Assembly: GCA_021737205.1 (NCBI GenBank)
Contig: JAIPEK010000135.1
Span: 1-6,376 of the forward strand
DNA: 6,376 bases
From: Desulfarculaceae bacterium
GTDB lineage: Bacteria > Desulfobacterota > Desulfobacteria > Desulfobacterales > Desulfobacteraceae
Direction: 5' to 3'
Shown here: positions 1 to 5,138 of the stretch, piece after piece
Position numbering within the stretch: position 1 is the first letter of the stretch
How the letters are laid out: every line of letters begins with the position of its first letter
Program-made: the position numbers and the translations under genes
The notes under the pieces: model-generated
What the model was told of the DNA's origin: nothing
The model's input: the letters and a program-made list of their open reading frames with translations, nothing else
Database searches by the model: none

Positions 1-505
1 CGATTCTCGAGTAGACCATGGTGTCAAACCCTTTCTCATGGGGGCCTGTTCCTTCTCTGCCCTTGGGTTCACCAAAATAGATTCCGCCTGTCAGCTCCCG
101 TACACAGAGGATGTCGAATCCGTCCCCTACGATTTCCTGTTTTAAAGGCGAAGCACAGGCAAGGGTTTTAAATACTTTTGCAGGCCGCAAGTTGCAGTAA
201 AGCCCGAACTGTTTTCTCAAAGGCAGCAAAGCTGCTCTTTCCGGCTGTTTCTCCGGGGGCAGGGCATCCCACCCGGGTCCGCCCACCGACCCGAAGAGTA
301 TGGCATCACTGTTTTGACAGACACTCAAAGTTGCATCCGGAAGGGCGGCTCCTTGGTTGTCTATGGCTATACCGCCGACATCCGCCCACTCATACACAAG
401 GTCGAATCCATACTTTTCGGAAACTGCATCCAGAACTTTAACAGCCTCCTCCATTACCTCCGGCCCGATCCCGTCTCCCGGGAGCACGGCTATCTTTTTT
501 TCCAA
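1..505 (-). CDS. leuB: 3-isopropylmalate dehydrogenase, N-terminal 168 residues (cut by left window edge)
   Basis: LeuB catalyses the NAD-dependent oxidative decarboxylation of 3-isopropylmalate, a step of leucine synthesis in the cytoplasm. Translating the minus strand from a TTG at 503-505 gives an uninterrupted frame to the window edge. Family landmarks appear in order: the nucleotide-site strand LPGDGIGPEV (residues 8-17), GSVGGPGWD (72-80), LLPLRKQFGLYCNLRP (93-108) and VRELTGGIYFG (135-145). Arg97, Arg107, Arg136 and Tyr143 match the substrate-binding arginines and catalytic tyrosine of known IPMDHs. The downstream lysine and metal-binding aspartates lie outside the window. The start is TTG: no ATG or GTG fits, AAGGAGGG sits 9 nt upstream, and the protein begins just before the first beta strand as usual. 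The gene is divergent from cobO, and no other leu genes are visible. The related isocitrate or tartrate dehydrogenases are less likely given the LRKxFxLYxNLRP and VRELTGGIYFG signatures. Confidence 0.95.
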   Translation of the reverse strand, partial: MEKKIAVLPGDGIGPEVMEEAVKVLDAVSEKYGFDLVYEWADVGGIAIDNQGAALPDATLSVCQNSDAILFGSVGGPGWDALPPEKQPERAALLPLRKQFGLYCNLRPAKVFKTLACASPLKQEIVGDGFDILCVRELTGGIYFGEPKGREGTGPHEKGFDTMVYSRI

Positions 506-514
506 AACGGTTTT

Positions 515-522
515 CCCTCCTT
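515..522 (-). promoter_or_regulatory. Shine-Dalgarno of leuB that fixes a TTG start
   Basis: The minus strand reads AAGGAGGG here, an almost full anti-16S match, followed by a 9-nt spacer (506-514) and then TTG at 505-503. This placement is the main reason for choosing TTG as the start. Confidence 0.85.
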
Positions 523-530
523 AGCATTTG

Positions 531-558
531 TTGTATACTGTAAGGGAATCAATATAAT
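531..558 (+). promoter_or_regulatory. Putative sigma70-type promoter for cobO
   Basis: A TTGTAT (531-536) resembling a -35 box lies 16 bp before a perfect TATAAT -10 box (553-558). Transcription would start near 565 and give a leader of only about 30 nt before the cobO ATG at 597. Caution is needed because the whole interval 541-596 is extremely AT-rich, so a TATAAT can arise by chance. The same 91-bp interval must also hold the leuB promoter on the other strand, for which I could not pick a convincing pair of boxes. Confidence 0.4.
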
Positions 559-596
559 ATATTTATAAATAATAAAAAAGATTTAATTATAATAAA

Positions 597-1115
597 ATGA
601 ACTCCGGATATATTCAGATTTACACAGGAGACGGCAAAGGAAAGACCACTGCGGCTTTAGGGCTTGCTCTCCGGGCAGCCGGGGCCGGATACCGAACTTT
701 CATCGGCCAGTTCATGAAAGGACGTCATTACAGCGAGCTTGATGCTGTCCGAACGATTGAGGCCATAGAAATTGAACAGTTCGGAGATGAGGACTGCATT
801 ACCGCCGATCAGGTGGATCAACACCGCATACGGCTTGCAGAAGCAGGATTAGATCGGATCTATCAGGTTTTCGATGAAAAGCGCCACTCCGTGGTTGTCC
901 TGGATGAAATTTTTGTGGCGGTCTGGTTCTCCCTTCTCACCGAAGAACTTGTTATGGATCTTGTGCTGAAAAAGCCTGAACAGGTGGAGCTGGTCATGAC
1001 CGGAAGAAAAGCGGGCCGGAAATTCATCGAGTATGCCGATCTGGTGACTGAAATGATGGAAGTCAAGCATTACTATACCCGCGGGGTTGCAGCACGGAAA
1101 GGCATTGAAATGTAA
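597..1115 (+). CDS. cobO: Cob(I)alamin / cob(I)yrinic acid a,c-diamide adenosyltransferase (CobO/BtuR/CobA type)
   Basis: This 172-aa enzyme transfers the 5'-deoxyadenosyl group of ATP to reduced corrinoid, giving adenosylcobalamin precursors. It is a cytoplasmic P-loop protein. Visible motifs are the family P-loop GDGKGKTT (residues 11-18), QFMKG (38-42), a Walker-B-like VVVLDE (99-104), VMTGR (133-137), ADLVTEM (147-153) and the terminal KGIEM, which resembles the usual KGIEF/Y ending. Length fits the CobO family (about 170-200 aa). The ATG at 597 is the only reasonable start: an in-frame TAA lies at 573-575 and no other start codon occurs between. There is no clear Shine-Dalgarno. The gene stands alone, divergent from leuB and convergent with csp. 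No other cobalamin genes are present, and the roughly 90-bp upstream gap is too short for a cobalamin riboswitch. It could serve corrinoid salvage as well as synthesis; the sequence cannot decide. Confidence 0.93.
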   Translation: MNSGYIQIYTGDGKGKTTAALGLALRAAGAGYRTFIGQFMKGRHYSELDAVRTIEAIEIEQFGDEDCITADQVDQHRIRLAEAGLDRIYQVFDEKRHSVVVLDEIFVAVWFSLLTEELVMDLVLKKPEQVELVMTGRKAGRKFIEYADLVTEMMEVKHYYTRGVAARKGIEM

Positions 1116-1155
1116 AAAGCAGGGAAGTTGTCGACAGCTTTCTTCCCTGCTTTTT
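1114..1155. terminator. Bidirectional Rho-independent terminator shared by cobO (+) and csp (-)
   Basis: The arms 1114-1127 (AAAAAGCAGGGAAG) and 1142-1155 (CTTCCCTGCTTTTT) are perfectly complementary over 14 bp, with a 14-nt loop containing the palindrome GTCGAC. The core is flanked by A5 on one side and T5 on the other, so either strand gives a stem ending in a short U-run. The left arm begins inside the cobO stop codon (1113-1115), and the right arm ends 34 nt beyond the csp stop. It lies exactly between the two convergent genes. Confidence 0.88.
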
Positions 1156-1189
1156 ACATAACTTTATTTACGACCGGACTTCCTTCCGG

Positions 1190-1393
1190 CTATTCGGCGC
1201 GGACCACTTCTTTTGCTGCGAGCCCCTTGTCGTTTTCAATCACCTCGAAGTTGACCCGTTCTCCCTCTGTAAGCGTTTTAAATCCGGGCATATCGATATC
1301 AGAGTAATGCACAAAGACATCCTCCCCCTGATCCTGTTCAATAAATCCGAATCCTTTCTTTGAATTAAACCATTTCACGATTCCTTGTACCAA
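1190..1393 (-). CDS. Cold-shock-domain protein (CspA family), 67 aa, TTG start
   Basis: This is a small single-stranded nucleic-acid-binding protein of the OB-fold cold shock family, probably an RNA chaperone in the cytoplasm. The start region VQGIVKWFNSKKGFGFI carries the RNP1 motif KGFGFI (residues 13-18), followed by RNP2 VFVHY (26-30). The rest, through FKTLTEGERVNFEV and GLAAKEVVRAE, matches CspA-like proteins, whose usual size is 65-70 aa. The start is taken as TTG at 1391-1393: AAGGAGG lies 6 nt upstream, and the domain begins at the next residue. An in-frame ATG at 1439-1441 would add 16 residues unlike any cold shock protein and has no ribosome site in front. The gene follows the qmo terminator, so it should be transcribed on its own. 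The family has many paralogues, so neither the letter (cspA, B, C...) nor actual cold induction can be told from sequence. Confidence 0.92.
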   Translation of the reverse strand: MVQGIVKWFNSKKGFGFIEQDQGEDVFVHYSDIDMPGFKTLTEGERVNFEVIENDKGLAAKEVVRAE

Positions 1394-1399
1394 AATAAT

Positions 1400-1406
1400 C
1401 CTCCTT
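1400..1406 (-). promoter_or_regulatory. Shine-Dalgarno of csp that fixes a TTG start
   Basis: The minus strand reads AAGGAGG, then a 6-nt spacer (ATTATT), then TTG at 1393-1391. This decides for TTG over the in-frame ATG 48 nt further upstream. Confidence 0.85.
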
Positions 1407-1425
1407 AGACTTTTACTTATCACAT

Positions 1426-1457
1426 ATGCCTTACATTCCACTTGCCGTATAAGGCAT
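1426..1457 (-). repeat. 8-bp perfect inverted repeat in the csp leader
   Basis: ATGCCTTA (1426-1433) and TAAGGCAT (1450-1457) are exact reverse complements separated by 16 bp. They lie 33-64 nt upstream of the csp start codon. If transcribed, they could form a leader hairpin; if not, they could be an operator. A weak -10-like TATACG (1446-1451, minus strand) overlaps the upstream arm, which leaves both readings open. Confidence 0.5.
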
Positions 1458-1495
1458 CTTCTGGAAAACTATTAGGGATTTCAGAAAAATGCAAG

Positions 1496-1533
1496 AAAAA
1501 AAAGGGGCTGCCTGTCTTTCAGGCGGCCCCTTT
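1496..1533 (-). terminator. Strong Rho-independent terminator of the qmoABC operon
   Basis: The arms 1520-1533 and 1501-1514 pair over 14 bp, with one G-T wobble (1509/1525) and a 5-nt loop. On the minus strand the hairpin is followed by T8 (1503-1496). It begins 36 nt after the qmoC stop. On the plus strand only three T follow, so it acts in the qmo direction and separates the operon from csp. Confidence 0.93.
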
Positions 1534-1569
1534 CGGGTCATGGTGAATTAAAGAAAATCAGCAGAAAGG

Positions 1570-2760
1570 TTAGTACCGGCGTTTGCCGTAATCCGCATAT
1601 CCCATGGCCACAAGTCGGTACACCAGATGGGCCATTTTGGAATACGGCAGGAACAAAAACAGGTTGAAAATGGCAATCAGGTGCAGATAGTAAATACCGT
1701 AAGCGAGAAAAGCCGATCCCGCAAGCCTTGTCATTTCCGTCAAAAGCCCGGTTACGCCGAGGGCGAAAACCGTGCCCAGAATGTACCAGTCTTTATAAAA
1801 AGACGGCTGTTCTTCCTTTTTGGCAAGACGATTTTTGATCATCAACCCGGAACCGATCACAAGCGCCACACCACTGATGTTGGCAAGCCATTTCACCGGA
1901 TTCCACTGGGAGTACGGGCCCGGAGCACCGAGAACATACAGTGCGATAAAAAACACGCCGGTTACAACGGCAAGACCGATAAACGAATACAGCACCATCA
2001 TATGGGCCGTGGATCTGTCCCTGTTGGCCTCGCACTCGTTGAACTTTTCATGCTTGAGAACCCTCGGAATCACTTTGACAATGGACTGCACAAGCTGTTT
2101 GGCGTTGATGTTCGAAGTCCGGGTTTTTCCCTCAACCACGGCGTTTTCATGTATGCCCGTTACAAAATCCTTCAAAGACAGGGCAAATACCACCACCACA
2201 AAGATCGCGATCGGAATAAACGTCAGATCCACAAACCAGGTGGAAAAGAAATCCGCATGCGCGATGATATCGTGTCCCCCTTCGTGGGCGTGCGACCATT
2301 CAAGCCCGATGGCGTGAAAGATCTTGGTCATGGTCTCGCTTCCTGCCATGGTAATCCACGCCAGAACTGCAAACCAGATCGCCGGGATTCCGATAAGAAA
2401 AGGCAGCTTTTTGGGATCATTCACCGCGTTTGCAATGAACTTCGGTTTTCCATACTCGGTGATGGTGGCCGACCGTATAGCGGAAAGAACATCACCAGGC
2501 TTGGCATCCCTGGGACAAAGATCCGAGCAGTCACCACATTCATGACACAGCCAGATATCGCCGTTGGTTATGAGTTTATCCTTTAGTCCCCAAGAGGATG
2601 CGATCATCTCTTTTCTGGGGAACGGGCTGTCATCAGGGGAAATCGGGCATGCCACGGAGCAGGTCGCGCACTGATAGCACCTGTTAAGGGTCTCTCCTCC
2701 CCTTTCCCTTATTTCCTTTATAAAATCAAGATCCGGTTGAGCAAGGTATTTCTCAGCCAT
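1570..2760 (-). CDS. qmoC: Quinone-interacting membrane-bound oxidoreductase subunit C (HdrC-like iron-sulfur head fused to NarI-like membrane cytochrome b)
   Basis: QmoC anchors the Qmo complex and is the site of menaquinol oxidation; electrons leave through its cytoplasmic FeS head. The 396-aa protein starts with an HdrC-like domain carrying two CX2CX2CX3CP motifs (Cys28/31/34/38 and Cys72/75/78/82), each expected to bind [4Fe-4S]. The C-terminal part shows about six hydrophobic segments near residues 119-139, 175-197, 253-277, 290-308, 325-341 and 351-371, typical of the NarI/HdrE cytochrome b type. His253, His360 and His378, at the membrane segments or their edges, are candidate haem ligands, although ligation cannot be proved from sequence. 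The loop between the first two helices is rich in histidine (149-168). The start ATG has AAGGAGG 9 nt upstream. The gene lies 36 bp after qmoB and is followed by a strong terminator, so it is the last gene of the operon. Confidence 0.95.
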   Translation of the reverse strand: MAEKYLAQPDLDFIKEIRERGGETLNRCYQCATCSVACPISPDDSPFPRKEMIASSWGLKDKLITNGDIWLCHECGDCSDLCPRDAKPGDVLSAIRSATITEYGKPKFIANAVNDPKKLPFLIGIPAIWFAVLAWITMAGSETMTKIFHAIGLEWSHAHEGGHDIIAHADFFSTWFVDLTFIPIAIFVVVVFALSLKDFVTGIHENAVVEGKTRTSNINAKQLVQSIVKVIPRVLKHEKFNECEANRDRSTAHMMVLYSFIGLAVVTGVFFIALYVLGAPGPYSQWNPVKWLANISGVALVIGSGLMIKNRLAKKEEQPSFYKDWYILGTVFALGVTGLLTEMTRLAGSAFLAYGIYYLHLIAIFNLFLFLPYSKMAHLVYRLVAMGYADYGKRRY

Positions 2761-2769
2761 ACTTTCGTA

Positions 2770-2776
2770 CCTCCTT
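2770..2776 (-). promoter_or_regulatory. Shine-Dalgarno of qmoC
   Basis: AAGGAGG on the minus strand, 9 nt before the ATG at 2760, lies within the 36-bp qmoB-qmoC gap. That gap shows no hairpin or promoter, which supports a single transcript. Confidence 0.85.
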
Positions 2777-2796
2777 CATAATTCAGTATAAATTCT

Positions 2797-5130
2797 TTAG
2801 AAGCCTTTGAACGGATTCGGTCCCAGGTCATCTATCTCATCGGCAAAGGAGTTGATCAGCTCGGGCAGCCTGTAATACTCATCAATGGCCACCTCTTCAT
2901 ACCTTACACGCTCTTCTTCAAGCGCAAGGCTTGTAAGTGCTTCCCCGATCTTATTCACCCGGACGTTGGCCAGCTCGCTTCCCTTGATGAAGTGACACTG
3001 GTAGTCATCCCCCTGTTTGCAGCCGACCAGGATCACGCCGTCCATCCCCGACGCAAGAGCGTCTTTGATCCAGATGGAGTTCACGGACCCCAGACATCGT
3101 ACCGGAACGATACGTACATTGGGGGAATAATCGACCTTGTTCATGCCGACCATATCAAAGGCCGGGTAAGCGTCATTTTCACATACAAGGGCCAGAATTC
3201 TCAGCGGCGGCTCTTCGTAATCATCTTCGGACGGAATCTCGAGCCCCTTGATCTGGGAGCCCACCGTATCGATGCTGTAATCGGCAAAACTGATAATTCT
3301 TTCCGGACAGGCACCCATGCATGTACCGCATCTTCTGCATCTTGTGGGATTCACCTTGGGCGTTCCTTTTTCATCATCATCAAGGGCACCGAACGGACAT
3401 TCCACAGTGCATCGTTTACACTGGGTACAGCGCTGAAAGAAAAATTCCGGATACGTCATATCCCCGGATCTCGGATGAACGGAAACCCCCCTGTTGGCGG
3501 ACTCGATGCACTGGATCGCCTTGAGGGCCGCACCGGTTGCATCCTCCATGGACTCCTCGATGGTCATGCTTCTCCGAACCGCACCGGCTGCATAAACGCC
3601 GGTTCTCTGGGTTTCATACGGAAAGCAGATATAGTTGGAATCGGCATACTGTCCGAAAATGTCATTGTCCCGGAATCCCGGCCCCTGGCGATAGGCCAGG
3701 TTCACAACCGGCTCATCCTTGGTGGCAGGGGCCATTCCCGCAGCCACAACCACCATATCCGCCTTGAGGGAAAGGTCGTCACCAAGGAGCGTCTTGGTGG
3801 CGTTCACCGTCAATGATCCGCCGGAAGGAGCGACTTCGGTCACAGAACCTTTGGTCATGAAAATCCCGTCATCCTGCTGGAGGCTTTTGTAAAAATTCTC
3901 CTGCAGTCCCGGGGTTCTCATGTGCTGATACACGATGTAGGCTTTTCCGTCTTCATAGTCGTTCCTGACGTATTTTGCCTGTTTCAGTGCCACCTGGCTG
4001 GTAACAGAGCCGCAGTAGTCAAAGTCGGCGTCATCTTCGTCTTTTCCGGGGGACTGGATAAATACGACCGATTTGGCTTCTTTTCCGTCCGAAGGTCTTA
4101 CAATTTTGCCCTTTGCCGCAATCTGTTCGAACTCATGGTTGGTCACCACATCCGGGCTGTCAAGAGAGAGATGCCCGTACTGTTCGCCCTCGAGCACCAG
4201 CGGCCGCCAGCCGGCTGCCAGTACAACGGCGCCGAAAAGCTCACCTTCGGGATCAATGGTCAGGATGTCGTTTTTGCCTTCGTTGTATTCCATGAATTTC
4301 TCATGGATCGCTTCGGCATCCAGCTCTTTGCCGTTCTCATCATACATCATCTCTTCGGGGAGCGGATACGGCACGTCAAACGGAATCTTTTCCCCGGGCT
4401 TTTTGAAAGTGATCACGAACTCACCGGGCTGTCCCGCAATACGAGCGACTTCAGTGGCCGTTTTCACTTCAATGGAGGCGTTGCTTTCCACTTCCTGGAT
4501 CAGCTTGTCCGATACCGGCGGAATCAGATTTTCAAACGGGGCCTCCACCGGCATCTGGTGCCGCAGTGTAGCCGCATATCCGCCCAGACTGTCCTGCTTT
4601 TCCACGATGGTGACTTCATATCCGGCCTTTGCCGCATCAAGCGCTGTGGACATTCCGGTCACGCCGCCGCCGAGCACCAGTATCTTTTTGGAAAACGATT
4701 CGGGCTTATAGGGTTCGGGATCCTTGACCTTTTCAATACGGCACATGCCCATCTTGACATAATCTTCGGCTTTCATCTGAATGGGATCAAAATGCTCTTC
4801 ATCATCCTTCTGCTCTTCAGTCAGCTCCGGGTATTTTTCCCGTGGATGGGGCCATACAACGCCTTCCCTGAGATTCACGCGTTCGACCGCGCAGTTGTCA
4901 AACTTGAATACATCGAAGTTGACACGCCGGGAACATGCACCGATGACCACGCCGTCAAGATCCTCTTCCTCTATATCGTTTTTGATCAGGTCGACACCCT
5001 CTTTGCTGCAGAGAAACGGATGGGTCTTGCAGTCATACCCTTCTTCATCGGGAATCTCGGCCAAGGCTTCCAGATCGAGTGTTTCCCCTATTCCGCAGCC
5101 TGTACAAATATATACCTGTATATCCTTCAT
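2797..5130 (-). CDS. qmoB: Quinone-interacting membrane-bound oxidoreductase subunit B (HdrA-like flavoprotein with ferredoxin and MvhD/FlpD-like domains)
   Basis: QmoB is a cytoplasmic FAD and FeS subunit of the complex that links menaquinol to APS reductase. The 777 residues divide as follows. An HdrA-type N-terminal domain has CTGCGIG (9-15), LCSKEG (40-45) and GACSRR (64-69). An FAD-binding domain starts at VLGGGVTGM (152-160), with later flavoprotein motifs VVAAGMAP (461-468) and GVYAAGA (511-517). A 2x[4Fe-4S] ferredoxin domain has Cys568/571/574/578 and Cys598/601/604/608, both CX2CX2CX3CP. An MvhD/FlpD-like C-terminal domain runs from about 642 to 750, with Cys650, Cys679, Cys704 and Cys712. 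This domain order and size (about 85 kDa) fit QmoB and separate it from plain HdrA. The ATG at 5130 lies 8 nt after the qmoA stop, with AAGGAGG inside the end of qmoA. The region aligned to QmoA has lost most of the HdrA central cysteines. Confidence 0.95.
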   Translation of the reverse strand: MKDIQVYICTGCGIGETLDLEALAEIPDEEGYDCKTHPFLCSKEGVDLIKNDIEEEDLDGVVIGACSRRVNFDVFKFDNCAVERVNLREGVVWPHPREKYPELTEEQKDDEEHFDPIQMKAEDYVKMGMCRIEKVKDPEPYKPESFSKKILVLGGGVTGMSTALDAAKAGYEVTIVEKQDSLGGYAATLRHQMPVEAPFENLIPPVSDKLIQEVESNASIEVKTATEVARIAGQPGEFVITFKKPGEKIPFDVPYPLPEEMMYDENGKELDAEAIHEKFMEYNEGKNDILTIDPEGELFGAVVLAAGWRPLVLEGEQYGHLSLDSPDVVTNHEFEQIAAKGKIVRPSDGKEAKSVVFIQSPGKDEDDADFDYCGSVTSQVALKQAKYVRNDYEDGKAYIVYQHMRTPGLQENFYKSLQQDDGIFMTKGSVTEVAPSGGSLTVNATKTLLGDDLSLKADMVVVAAGMAPATKDEPVVNLAYRQGPGFRDNDIFGQYADSNYICFPYETQRTGVYAAGAVRRSMTIEESMEDATGAALKAIQCIESANRGVSVHPRSGDMTYPEFFFQRCTQCKRCTVECPFGALDDDEKGTPKVNPTRCRRCGTCMGACPERIISFADYSIDTVGSQIKGLEIPSEDDYEEPPLRILALVCENDAYPAFDMVGMNKVDYSPNVRIVPVRCLGSVNSIWIKDALASGMDGVILVGCKQGDDYQCHFIKGSELANVRVNKIGEALTSLALEEERVRYEEVAIDEYYRLPELINSFADEIDDLGPNPFKGF

Positions 5131-5138
5131 GGCTATTT

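Noticed and set aside
178..568. Plus-strand open frames over leuB
   Set aside because: The minus strand encodes an unmistakable LeuB N-terminus here, so these frames are antisense artefacts.
506..596. Possible riboswitch upstream of cobO
   Set aside because: The gap is only 91 bp, almost all A/T, and shows none of the conserved boxes or long paired arms of a cobalamin riboswitch.
1174..1189. Small inverted repeat CCGGA...TCCGG next to the csp stop
   Set aside because: Only 5 bp long and with no T-run after it; the better hairpin at 1114-1155 lies just downstream and explains termination.
1394..1495. A defined promoter for csp
   Set aside because: Candidate boxes on the minus strand (TTGCAT, TAATAG, TATACG) do not combine with acceptable spacing, so no promoter is called, although one must exist after the qmo terminator.
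1627..2586. Plus-strand open frame (319 codons) opposite qmoC
   Set aside because: The product is a low-complexity Arg/His/Gln-rich translation with no recognisable domain; a shadow of the qmoC reading frame.
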